Shown: positions 8,757-17,049 of the stretch, piece by piece
Numbering within the stretch: position 1 is the first letter of the stretch
How the letters are laid out: every line of letters begins with the position of its first letter
Source of the DNA: Streptomyces rapamycinicus NRRL 5491
GTDB taxonomy: Bacteria; Actinomycetota; Actinomycetes; Streptomycetales; Streptomycetaceae
Direction of reading: 5' to 3'
Assembly: GCF_024298965.1 (NCBI RefSeq)
Contig: NZ_CP085193.1
Span: 10,726,001-10,790,000 of the forward strand
Length of the DNA stretch: 64,000 bases
Notes under the pieces: model-generated
Told to the model about the DNA's origin: nothing
The model's database searches: none
The model's input: the letters and a program-made list of their open reading frames with translations, nothing else
Program-made: the position numbers and the translations under genes

Positions 8757-9215
8757 GTGGACGAAACAGATCGCACGATCGTGCGCCGGTTGCAGCAAGA
8801 TGCTCGGCTCAGCAACCGGCAACTCGCCCGCGAACTCGGCGTTGCCGACTCCACCTGCCTGGCTCGGGTGGCGGCACTTCAGGACCGGGGCGTCATCACC
8901 GGTTTCCACGCCGCGGTCGATCTCGGTGGGATCGGGAGAAGTGTGCAGGCGCATGTATCGATCAAGATCCGGCCTCAAGCGCTTCCGACCGCGTCCGCCT
9001 TCTGCGACGCGGTCGCGGATCTCCCCGATGTGATCGCCGTGTACATGGTCACCGGCGAGGCCGACCTCCTCGCGCACGTCGCCGTTCCCACTACCGACGA
9101 ACTGCGCGAGTTCGTTCTTCAACTCGCCCGGCGGCCCGAAATCGCCGACATCCGGTCCTCGATCATCTATCTCAGCCGACGCGCCAAGGTCATCGAGCCC
9201 GTCGATGGTCCATGA
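8757..9215 (+). CDS. Lrp/AsnC family transcriptional regulator
   Basis: 152 residues from a GTG preceded by a G-rich ribosome site. The N-terminal helix-turn-helix reads DETDRTIVRRLQQDARLSNR then QLARELGVADSTCLARVAAL. The C-terminal RAM ligand/oligomerisation domain includes DLPDVIAVYMVTGEADLLAHV. It probably controls the divergent DUF2000-MFS operon and itself through the repeats at 8696-8735, responding to an amino acid or related metabolite. Confidence 0.88.
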   Translation: MDETDRTIVRRLQQDARLSNRQLARELGVADSTCLARVAALQDRGVITGFHAAVDLGGIGRSVQAHVSIKIRPQALPTASAFCDAVADLPDVIAVYMVTGEADLLAHVAVPTTDELREFVLQLARRPEIADIRSSIIYLSRRAKVIEPVDGP

Positions 9216-9255
9216 GAACGCGACGCTGCCACCCCGACCGTGAACAGGGACTCGC

Positions 9256-9828
9256 ATGACCACGCCGGCCTTCACGTCCTCGTTGAGGCTGGAGCCGTTG
9301 CTCCCCCGGCATCGGGGGCTCCTGCTCACCATGTTCGAAGATCAACGCGTGTGGACCTACCTCGACGGCTCCCCCGCCGACGCGGAAAAGACCACCACTC
9401 GATTCATAGACGCCGCAGAGCTGAGCCGAAGCGCGACCGGGCTGGGTATCTGGACCGCGTTCCTCCGAGCCGACAGTGCGGATGGGCGGCTCCCCTCGGG
9501 CACCTTCGTCGGCATCGGCGGCGTCCGTACCCTCTCCGCTGACCTCTGGAATCTGGGGCTGAGCATCGCGCCGACCGCCTGGGGCCGCGGCTACGCGACC
9601 GAGTTGGCGACCGCGGCGGTCAATGCCGCCCAGGTCTCGTTCCCGAACCGAACCGTCACCGCTCGAACCTTGACCAAGAATGCCGGATCGGAGCGAGCGT
9701 TGATCAGCGCGGGGCTTCGGGTTGTCTGGAGAGGCCCGAGCGCCGCACACCCGGGCGAAGAAGCACGGATACTCGCGGACAGGCAACCGCGCGGGTCCGA
9801 ACTCGAGTGGCTCATCCACGCTTCGTGA
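9256..9828 (+). CDS. GNAT N-acetyltransferase (RimJ/RimL-like)
   Basis: 190 residues. It opens with LRLEPLLPRHRGLLLTMFED, typical of the RimJ/RimL branch. The acetyl-CoA-binding segment reads LSIAPTAWGRGYATELATAA, matching the Q/RxxGxG/A motif region, and is followed by TLTKNAGSERALISAGLRVV. The acceptor (protein, peptide or small molecule) cannot be inferred. It follows the Lrp gene on the same strand after a 40-nt gap and may share its transcript. Confidence 0.8.
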   Translation: MTTPAFTSSLRLEPLLPRHRGLLLTMFEDQRVWTYLDGSPADAEKTTTRFIDAAELSRSATGLGIWTAFLRADSADGRLPSGTFVGIGGVRTLSADLWNLGLSIAPTAWGRGYATELATAAVNAAQVSFPNRTVTARTLTKNAGSERALISAGLRVVWRGPSAAHPGEEARILADRQPRGSELEWLIHAS

Positions 9829-9832
9829 GAAC

Positions 9833-10111
9833 AGCCGGGGTGAAGAGGGTGTGAGTGCGTCCGCTCAGGCGGGTCCGGATACGGCCCGACCACATCGTGG
9901 ACCTTGTCGACGACATACCGATCCGTCGACGGTTCGAACGTCTCGCCGCGGTGCGGCCGCGGGCCGGAAGCCCGCCGCTTCCGCCACCGGCCCACCGCAT
10001 GCGGTGTCGAACCCGCCCGCGCGGCCGCGTCCTTGTGCGACGCGGTTCGCCGCGCCGCCGGCCCAGGATGATCGGCACCGCAAAGCCCACGCCTGCGACG
10101 TGGAACGCGCC
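9833..10111 (-). pseudogene. IS630-family transposase remnant
   Basis: Minus-strand pieces match the IS630 N-terminal region: KDAAARAGSTPHAVGRWRKR (helix-turn-helix) joins straight to RPHRGETFEPSTDRYVVDKV and HDVVGPYPDPPERT. In intact IS630 proteins these blocks are separated by about 60-80 residues and followed by the DDE core. The remnant has an internal deletion, has lost its catalytic half and is cut by IS copy B at 10112. Confidence 0.6.
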
Positions 10112-10776
10112 GGCGCCTGACCGCCGGCCGACAGGCCCTGCTCACCCTCGCCCACCTCCGGGTGGGACACACCTATGCCCAGCTCGCCGCCGGATTCGGC
10201 GTCGGCACCACGACGGCCTACCGATATGTCACCGAGGCAGTCGAGCTCCTGGCGGCTCTCGCCCCCAGTCTGGCCGACGCGGTGCGGATCGCGTCGGCGA
10301 AGGCCTATCTCCTCCTCGACGGCACGCTCCTACCGATCGACCGCATCGCCGCGGACCGGCCGTTCTACTCCGGCAAACACAAGAAGCACGGGATGAACGT
10401 GCAGGTCATCGCCGATCCCATCGGCCGGCTGCTGTGGGCATCACCGGCTCTGCCCGGCGCCGTCCATGACATCCGCGCGGCCCGCGAACACGGCATCATC
10501 GACGCCCTGGCCGAGGCCGGCGTCCCGTGCTGGGCCGACAAGGGACACCGAGGTGCCGGGGGCACGGTCCGCGCCCCGTGCTGGGGGCGGTGGGAGACCC
10601 TCTCCTCGGGCCAGCAGGCGGTGAACCGGTCCCACGCGAAGATCCGAGCCCTCGTCGAGCAGGCCGTCGCCGCCCTCAAGTCCTGGCGGCTCCTCCGCAA
10701 ACTGCGGTGCTCGACCACCCGAATCACCAGCCTCGTCCAGGCCGTACTCACCCTTCATTTGACCTGCTCAGGGTGA
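10112..10776 (+). pseudogene. Truncated IS5-family transposase in copy B
   Basis: Begins in frame at RLTAGRQALLTLAHLRVGHT and is identical to copy A through the C-terminus (HLTCSG). The HTH and all three DDE positions remain. About 40 N-terminal residues and the natural start region are gone. A GTG at 10162 could start a 204-residue product, but no ribosome site supports it. Confidence 0.8.
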
Positions 10777-10792
10777 AGATGGAAAAGGCTCA
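10112..10792 (+). mobile_element. IS5-like insertion sequence, copy B (5'-truncated, inverted)
   Basis: 681 nt matching copy A positions 6621-7301 in reverse orientation without visible difference. It ends in the same terminal repeat (TGAGCCTTTTCCA read inward from 10792). The other end, including the leader hairpin, the transposase start and one terminal repeat, is missing at 10112. It cannot move by itself. It interrupts a LysR gene at 10793. Confidence 0.85.
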
Positions 10793-11695
10793 CTCAGAGC
10801 CATCGCGCGTGAGGGCTCCCTTGCGGCGGCCGCGCGGTCCCTGCACCACGGTCAGCCGACCGTCGACCACCATCTTGCCTCGCTGGAATCCCACTTCAGG
10901 GCCCCACTGGTGCACCGTGGCCCGCGCGGAGCGCGTCTGACCGAGGTCGGCCGGTCGGTGCTGCCGCATATGGAAGCCGTGCTGAGTCGGGTGGGGCTGA
11001 TGGAACAAGAGGCCAGCGCCCTGGTTGAGCACGGCGCCATGTCCCTGCGCGTCGCGACCTTCCCGACGGCCGGCGCACTGCTGCTGCCGTCGGCGGTCCG
11101 GCAGCTGGCCGGCCAGGGTGTGAAGGTCTCAATCGTGGAAGGAGAGCTGCCCAGCGTCGTGGACGCGCTGCGCGCCGGCAGCGTGCACATCGCTTTGGTG
11201 TACTCCCAGCCCGGCGACCCACTGGATCTGGGGGAGGGGTTCGTACTGCGTCCCCTGCTCGAAGCCCCCCTTCTGCTGGCGTTGCCGGCCGGTCACCACC
11301 TGGCTGCCTTGGACAGCGTCCCGCTGGACCGGCTCCGCGACGAGGGCTGGATCATGGGCGCGAGCGACTGGGACCCGTGTGACCGAATGCTGAGCCGGGC
11401 CTGCGCGCAGAGAGGATTCGAGCCGGTGCGAGTCATGCGCACCGACGACTACGCGATCCTCAAGGGCTTCGTCGCGACGGGTCTCGCGGCCGCCCTGATC
11501 CCGCGGCTTGCTCTGACGGGATATGAGTCGGAACTCGACCTCGCCATCCGGCCCGTCGACGGGTCGGTCCTGGCCCGGCAGGTGAGTGTGGCCATGCTCC
11601 GCTCCACCGTCTCCGGGCCCGCCGGGAAGCTGTGCGAAGAGCTGGAAGTCAGGGCACAGCGGATTGTCGCAACGTGGCACAACGGGACCGGTTGA
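10793..11695 (+). pseudogene. LysR-type regulator beheaded by IS copy B
   Basis: Directly after the IS end the frame reads AIAREGSLAAAARSLHHGQP, then TVDHHLASLESHFRAPLVHR. This is the LysR winged helix without its first 10-15 residues and start codon. The effector-binding domain is intact: LRVATFPTAGALLLPSAVRQ, then IALVYSQPG and RTDDYAILKGFVATGLAAAL. A GTG at 10910 could give only a domain lacking DNA binding. Its former target genes are not recognisable. Confidence 0.8.
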
Positions 11696-11878
11696 CGCCT
11701 GCCGTGCCGGACCGGCACGGCCGCGGGGCATGACCAGAACCGCCATAGAGAGTATGGCGACCTCCAGGTATTTCCAGGCTTCTCTTCGCTACTGCCTTCC
11801 GGCCACACTGTCGGCATGAGCTGGGAACCCGCCGGGAACCAGCGAACTCCCGAATGCCACTTGAGAGGTGATCGCCCG

Positions 11879-12849
11879 ATGACCGGCTTCGTCGGTGTGA
11901 GGAACATGATTCGCTGGCTTACCGCACAGGGAGTCGCCCCGACCCTGACCGGGATGGCGGAAGCAATAGAGAAGGACTTTCGGCGGTGGCCGGTGTTCAA
12001 CAAGACGGAGCGCGTGGCCAGCCATACGCCGTTCGGCGTCATGGAATTGATGCCGATCGCGGACCCGGACCTCTATAGCTTCAAGTACGTCAATGGCCAC
12101 CCGCTCAATCCCGTGCGCGGGTACCAGACAGTGACCGCCTTCGGGGTGCTCGCCAATGTTCACAATGGATATCCCGTCTTCATCGCCGAGATGACCATAC
12201 TGGCGGCGCTACGGACCGCCGCCACATCGGCCATGGCGGCTCGTGCGCTGGCACGTACGGATTCGATATCCAGGTATGCCCCTCCGGGCAGGAGGCCGTT
12301 CGCGGCGCGGACATCATCACGACGTGCACCGCGGACAAGACGCATGCGATACTGCTGTACAGTGCGGATGTCTCCCCAGGGGTCCGCATCAACGCACCCG
12401 GCGGTGACTGCCCAGGAAAAACCGAACTCGATCCAGAGATCCTGCGCCGCGGTACGGTGTTCGTCGAATCCGAGCCCCAGACGCGTATCGAGGGGGAGAT
12501 CCAGGCACTCCCCGGGACGTTTCCGGTCACCCCTTTGTGGAAGGTTCTCGCGGGTGAGGCGGAGGGCCGGACCGCCGAAAATGAGATCACCGTCTTCGAC
12601 TCGGTCGGATTCGCGATCGAGGACTACTCGGCCCTGCTGTACCTGTATGAAAGCGTCAGCGGCGGCCCTCTGTGCGAGGAGATCGATCTCGTCGCCGACC
12701 CGGACGACCCGAAGGATCTCTTCGGTTTCGCTCTCGCGGCGAGCCCGGTGTCCCAAGCGGCCACCGGTGACCCGGCGGTGACCGTGCGTCAGGCATCGGG
12801 GCTGGCTTGTGCTGGAAGCCCGATGTGGCCACACTTGGGCGAGTGCTGA
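11879..12849 (+). pseudogene. Ornithine cyclodeaminase / mu-crystallin family, nucleotide-binding region deleted
   Basis: The first block (MTGFVGVRNMIRWLTAQGVA, ELMPIADPDLYSFKYVNGHP, TILAALRTAATSAMAA) is the N-terminal half of the ornithine cyclodeaminase family. The frame then shifts near 12255. The second block reads AVRGADIITTCTADKTHAIL, INAPGGDCPGKTELDPEILR and ENEITVFDSVGFAIEDYSAL. The expected glycine-rich NAD(P) motif between them, roughly 40-60 residues, is absent. Deletion of the cofactor site makes this a pseudogene. The last codons run into the next gene's head. Confidence 0.8.
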
Positions 12850-13979
12850 ACTACGGACAGGCGGTTGGCGACGCGGGCGTCGCACGTCGAATGCGTAAGG
12901 TCTTCCGTCGGCTTCCTCCGAGTGTCCGTAAAGACCCGGTAAGGATGGCCGAGGTTTACGGGAATAGGCTTTTCGATGTGCAGCTGCGGAGGGTCCGGGA
13001 TGAAGCGAGCTTCGTCCGGTCCAACTTCAGCGTTGGGCTGACCATCGACAGCGGAAAATTCGAGGATCTCACCAAGCGTACTACTCTCATCTCGGACACC
13101 CTGCTTCTGTCTCATGGATGGACCGCTCCTTACCGCGAGGTGGGGGAGCACAACCCCACCGAATGGGGAGTGATGATGGGAGCGGCGAACGAGGTACGAA
13201 CGCGTCAATACACGTTGCCGCGGGAGGGCGATGGGCATTGGCGCCATAGGCAGGTGAACTACACCGCCCTTTCCTATGGCATGCACTGCCCCGACCTGGC
13301 GGCCCTCGGCACCTGGCTGCTTCACGCCGAGCCGCTGCTCAAAGCCGGACTTGCCTGGTATCTCCCAAGCTATTCCACCCGTGGGCAACAAATGGTCCAA
13401 GGAGTCAGGCAGCCCCCGCAGGCGGTCCAGCAGGTAGCAGCGGTTGACTACATCATCAGGAACGGGAGGCTGATCGACCCTTCGGAGTCGAACCCGGTCA
13501 AGGACCGGCTCATCCGCCCCGTCCTGGAAATCGACCTGCCGTTCATCGAGGGTGTCACCCTCAAGGACTTCAGCAAGATCACTACAGCGGAGTTCGACTC
13601 ATACAGAGGGTTTCGTAATTTTCTGCGCAGCAGTTTTCTATCCATGGATCAGGCGCTCAACGGGGAGCAGACTCAGATTGAGCTGACCAAACTGCGTCTG
13701 GAGATCGAAGACCAGGTGCAGGCGATGCGGGTCGAATTCCTTGCAGCCAGAAGAAAGAGGGTATGGGCGGTGACTGGAGCTGTGGCTGCATCGACGGCGG
13801 CCTTGCTCATTGCCGTGAACGGCTCGGTTCTCGAACGTGTACTCACGACTCTCGGATTCACCACCGCGGGGACCTTTTGGGGAGCCATTACGGCCAGAGT
13901 TGAAAATAGCCCTCACGTGATGAAGAGCGGGAAGTGGTACTACGTATGGATCCTTTCCAAGAAGAGTAGCGCGCTGTGA
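12807..13979 (+). CDS. Unknown protein with C-terminal membrane anchor
   Basis: Up to 390 residues. The start is uncertain (TTG 12807, GTG 12825 or 12840, or ATG 12891). I do not recognise the family. The N-terminal region is basic (RRMRKVFRRLPPSVRKD). The middle is soluble with many aromatics and a WYLPSY segment. About residues 270-300 hold a charged helix (QIELTKLRLEIEDQVQAMRV) that could form a coiled coil. Near the C-terminus are two hydrophobic stretches (AVTGAVAASTAALLIAV and LTTLGFTTAGTFWGAI) before a short basic tail. This suggests a membrane-anchored protein with its bulk in the cytoplasm. Its base composition is less GC-rich than its neighbours, a hint of separate origin. Confidence 0.6.
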   Translation: MCWKPDVATLGRVLNYGQAVGDAGVARRMRKVFRRLPPSVRKDPVRMAEVYGNRLFDVQLRRVRDEASFVRSNFSVGLTIDSGKFEDLTKRTTLISDTLLLSHGWTAPYREVGEHNPTEWGVMMGAANEVRTRQYTLPREGDGHWRHRQVNYTALSYGMHCPDLAALGTWLLHAEPLLKAGLAWYLPSYSTRGQQMVQGVRQPPQAVQQVAAVDYIIRNGRLIDPSESNPVKDRLIRPVLEIDLPFIEGVTLKDFSKITTAEFDSYRGFRNFLRSSFLSMDQALNGEQTQIELTKLRLEIEDQVQAMRVEFLAARRKRVWAVTGAVAASTAALLIAVNGSVLERVLTTLGFTTAGTFWGAITARVENSPHVMKSGKWYYVWILSKKSSAL

Positions 13980-14030
13980 CGGTAGGGCCCGCCGCAGACA
14001 GACCTCAGACACGAGGTCCCGGCGCGGACG

Positions 14031-14816
14031 TCAGGTGGCATGCGTTTCAGGACGGAACAGACGGTGCCGGGCGATGAGTTCGACGGTCACCGCGACGGCA
14101 ATGGACTGGACCGCCATCAGGGCGATCAGGACGAACAGCTGAACGGCCCCGGCCATGAGCGGGCTCGCTCCACCCAGGAGCATGCCCACGAACGCCCCGG
14201 GAAGCGTCACCAGCCCGACCGTGCGCGTCTGGTCCAGGCCCGGCAGCAACGCGTCGGACGCGGCCGGCCGTGCGATCTCCAATCGCGCATCCCGGTCGAG
14301 CAGACCCAGAGCCATCGCCGCTTCGACCTCGCCACGCCGGAGCTCCAGCTCATCGAGGGCGCGTCGGCCCGCGAGCACCGTCACCGTCAGGGCGCCGCCG
14401 ATGAGGATGCCACTGATGGGGATGAGGACGAGACCCTTCGTGGGAACGAGGCCCGTCAGAAGCAGAGCGGCTACCGTGGGGACGACTCCGGCGGCGATCG
14501 GTGCGGCCGTCAGCCACCAGGTGCGGTTGCTCGTCAGCCGTCGGCCCGCGGTGCGCACGGCGACGCCGAACATCACGACCAGGAACGCGGCCAGCCCCGC
14601 CGAGCTGGTGACGGCCCAGGTGATGACCAGGGACACAGCGGCGAGCTGCGCCGCCGCGCGTACGCCCGCAACCGCGATCTCCCGGGATCGGTTGACCGAG
14701 TGATTGGGAGACAGCCGGAACCAGTAGGCGACGCCTGCGGCCACGGCAAGCAGCATTATCAGCAGCACGCCGAGGGTGAGGTTGACCGGCAGTAGGGATC
14801 TCGCGCTCAGCGTCAC
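14031..14816 (-). CDS. FetB/YbbM-like (UPF0014) ABC-type permease
   Basis: About 261 residues from the GTG reading VTLSARSLLPVNLTLGVLLI. An open frame extends further upstream but becomes low-complexity without a ribosome site. Several membrane helices and the signature REIAVAGVRAAAQLAAVSLV mark the UPF0014 family. Its E. coli member FetB pairs with the ATPase FetA in iron export and oxidative-stress tolerance. No FetA-like ATPase lies next to it here, so the partner is elsewhere or absent. Another metal or thiol substrate is possible. Confidence 0.8.
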   Translation of the reverse strand: MTLSARSLLPVNLTLGVLLIMLLAVAAGVAYWFRLSPNHSVNRSREIAVAGVRAAAQLAAVSLVITWAVTSSAGLAAFLVVMFGVAVRTAGRRLTSNRTWWLTAAPIAAGVVPTVAALLLTGLVPTKGLVLIPISGILIGGALTVTVLAGRRALDELELRRGEVEAAMALGLLDRDARLEIARPAASDALLPGLDQTRTVGLVTLPGAFVGMLLGGASPLMAGAVQLFVLIALMAVQSIAVAVTVELIARHRLFRPETHAT

Positions 14817-15076
14817 GTGCCTCACCGTAATTGCCGCGAGTGGCGCGCGACAGGCCGTCACGCGCTCCGCACCTCGCCCCCACGCAGGGGCGGGCCGTCG
14901 TCGCTCCGCGCGCCCAGCCCGACGCGAGCTCGTTCGCCCGTAAAGCGTCTCCACGACATGAGCGGAGCCCGGGATCGCCCGGAAAGGTCCGGCGACTCGG
15001 GAGGGGTCCCGCGGCAGGACCGTACCGTCTGTGACGGAGGTGGGGCATGGCCGGATGGGGCGCGACGGAGTGGGGC

Positions 15077-15802
15077 ATGGCGCGAGAGCCAAGAGGTGGA
15101 CGGCTGCGGCAGGTGGTGAGCGTCGGGATACTGGTGGCCTTGGCAGGGTGTTCCGGTGCCTCGGACGACTCGGACAAGGAGTCTCCCCAGGAGGCAGCCA
15201 CGGCGCGGAAATCCCCCGTGACCGCTTCGCGTTCGCCTTCACCTTCTCCGTCCCCGACGCCGAGCGCCGACTCGATCGCTCAGGCATGCGGTGATACGCG
15301 GTTCGACGCTGACGATGTCCTTCCCTGGAATCCGGCGGCGCCTGCCTACACCGGTGGCGGAACGCACACCGTCACCCTGTTCAAGGGCGGTCCCGACTTC
15401 GACGAATCGGACACGGAGTCGGATGCCGAAGCCGATGACGAGCCGAAGCTGCCTGACAAATGGGCTTCTTCCAGTGATCCGGAGCTGATCGTCTGCGAAT
15501 TTCTGGCGAAGGAATCCGTGGGTGGCCAGCTGATCACATGCGAGTACGAGGAGCTGGGTGGTGACGGATCTGTCAGCACCCGTGTGCCGGTGTACTCGGC
15601 GGCATACAGCTATCGGGTGCTCGAGGCCAGGACAGGCCGGTTGGTGGATACGTTCAACCTGAGCGGTTCAGTGAGTGCTTGGGATTCCTGCCCGGTCGAG
15701 CAGGGCGACATCGCGTCCAGTGACGCGGCGTATCAGCACGTTTCCAGCCGTGACTTGACAAAACGGCTGCGTTCCCTGGCCGAGGGGCCCACGGGGGACT
15801 GA
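15077..15802 (+). CDS. Secreted lipoprotein of unknown function
   Basis: ATG 15077 gives a basic n-region (MAREPRGGRLRQ), a hydrophobic core and the lipobox LAGC, so the mature protein starts at a lipidated Cys on the outer membrane face. A Ser/Pro-rich linker (SPSPSPSPTPSADS) follows, then a domain with four Cys (ACGD, VCEF, TCEY, SCPV) and an acidic stretch (DESDTESDAEADDE). I do not recognise the domain. It is single-gene, with no operon partners. An ATG 30 nt upstream would only lengthen the n-region. Confidence 0.75.
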   Translation: MAREPRGGRLRQVVSVGILVALAGCSGASDDSDKESPQEAATARKSPVTASRSPSPSPSPTPSADSIAQACGDTRFDADDVLPWNPAAPAYTGGGTHTVTLFKGGPDFDESDTESDAEADDEPKLPDKWASSSDPELIVCEFLAKESVGGQLITCEYEELGGDGSVSTRVPVYSAAYSYRVLEARTGRLVDTFNLSGSVSAWDSCPVEQGDIASSDAAYQHVSSRDLTKRLRSLAEGPTGD

Positions 15803-16391
15803 GGTGAAGGGCCGGGCCAAGGCCCGGCGACCCTCCTCGTCACTGGCGCGGTCGACTAGGTCATCCGGCTCGTGCAGACGGCGACGGACCTTTGCGTAGC
15901 CGTGGGGAATGCCTGACTTGCCCCGCACCGGCGTCGGCGACGGGCACCTCGGCGCGTGCCGCAGCCAGGCCATGAACAGGCCCAGGTGACGGGCGCGGAC
16001 CGTCCAGGCCGGCCGTTACCCCTGCCGAGGCTGTCCCGCCCGGGCGAGTGGACCCGCCCGACGCGACAGCGCACGACACACTTCACACCCAGCGGAGGTG
16101 GGCGCGGTCCGGCCCGCGGGGTGCTGGAGTGCGGTGCCGATGCCGAGCGCGTCGAGCTGCGGGCCGGGATCGCCGCGGCATGCCTCATCGGGCAGGGCCC
16201 GCGGGGCGACAGCGGCAATGAGGAATCCGTCACGGTCGTCGTGCCGGTCCAGAAGCCGGTCCAGAAGGACGAGCTGGGCGCCGTCGGGGGTCGGTGCGGA
16301 TGACGCGGAGGTGCTCGTCGGCGAGGTGGCGCAGTCGCCGGGCGGTGCAAGGGGTCGGACCCGCACGCCCACGTGGCCTGCTCTGGCGGGG
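15803..16391. other. 589-nt stretch without a recognisable gene
   Basis: Open frames exist on both strands, as expected in GC-rich DNA, but none shows a recognisable domain, a ribosome site and plausible residue use together. It may be decayed coding DNA. No RNA gene or repeat was seen. Confidence 0.5.
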
Positions 16392-16988
16392 TCAGCGTTC
16401 GGGCTCCGGATGGACCGTGGAACTGGTCGTGGCGGTGCGCTGCATGAGGCCGCCCAGGATGAGGGTGAGGCCCGCTTCGAATGCCGCTTCATGGTCGAGG
16501 ACCGGGACATCGGCCGGCAGGTCCTCCTTCGGACCTGTATCCGCCTGCTCCTCCAGCACGCAGCCGACCGTGTACCGGCTGGCGGCCAGCATCGCCATTT
16601 GTGCGTCCTTCTCGGGAATGCCGGAGGTGACGAGGAAGGTCATCTTGCGCCGGATCCGGTCGAGGTCGCTGGCCGGGGTGGTGCCGGCGTGGAGGCGCGC
16701 GCCGTCACGGCGCTGCAGCAGGGTGCGCCGGAAGCTGCGCGAGTTCTCCAGGAACCACTCGCGCCAGTCGTCCTCGGGCGACGGGAGCGGCGCGCTGGCG
16801 TGAGGGGCCATGGCGGCTTCCGCCATGGCCGCCAAGAGGTCCTTCTTGGTCCGGAAGTGGTAGTAGAGCGACGGCTGCTCGACGCCCAGGCGCTTGGCCA
16901 ACCGCCGGGTGCTGACGGTTTCCAGTCCCACTTCGTCGAGCAGATCCAGCGCCTCGGTGACGACGGTCTCACGGTTCATCTTGGTCAC
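16392..16988 (-). CDS. TetR-class repressor close to tetracycline repressors
   Basis: 198 residues. The DNA-binding domain reads STRRLAKRLGVEQPSLYYHF with RTKKDLLAAMAE. It is strikingly like the recognition region of the classical tetracycline repressors (QPTLYWH in TetR(B)). The C-terminal half has the all-helical effector domain expected for TetR_C. It is divergent from a FAD monooxygenase, and the 61-nt gap holds a sequence nearly identical to the tetO core. It very likely represses both genes and is released by a small molecule. Whether that molecule is a tetracycline is inference. Confidence 0.88.
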   Translation of the reverse strand: MTKMNRETVVTEALDLLDEVGLETVSTRRLAKRLGVEQPSLYYHFRTKKDLLAAMAEAAMAPHASAPLPSPEDDWREWFLENSRSFRRTLLQRRDGARLHAGTTPASDLDRIRRKMTFLVTSGIPEKDAQMAMLAASRYTVGCVLEEQADTGPKEDLPADVPVLDHEAAFEAGLTLILGGLMQRTATTSSTVHPEPER

Positions 16989-16994
16989 GTTGAC

Positions 16995-17044
16995 AATCTA
17001 TCGGTGATAGAAGACTCTGGAAGGAAATCAATCACCGATAGATT
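16995..17044. promoter_or_regulatory. tetO-like operator pair between tetR-type gene and FAD monooxygenase
   Basis: A perfect 14-nt inverted repeat has arms AATCTATCGGTGAT at 16995-17008 and its complement at 17031-17044. Inside the left arm region, CTATCGGTGATAG (16998-17010) differs from the classical tetO core CTATCAGTGATAG at one base. The site covers the promoters of both divergent genes, so a bound TetR would block both. Confidence 0.75.
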
Positions 17045-17049
17045 TTGGA

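Noticed and set aside
6621..10792. The two IS copies as a functional composite transposon
   Set aside because: Copy B lacks one terminal repeat and the transposase start. No target duplication flanks the outer ends, and the enclosed genes are partly broken.
14817..15287. N-terminal extension of the FetB-like permease to a 418-residue protein
   Set aside because: The extra part is low-complexity and overlaps the divergent lipoprotein gene. GTG 14816 opens the conserved membrane protein.
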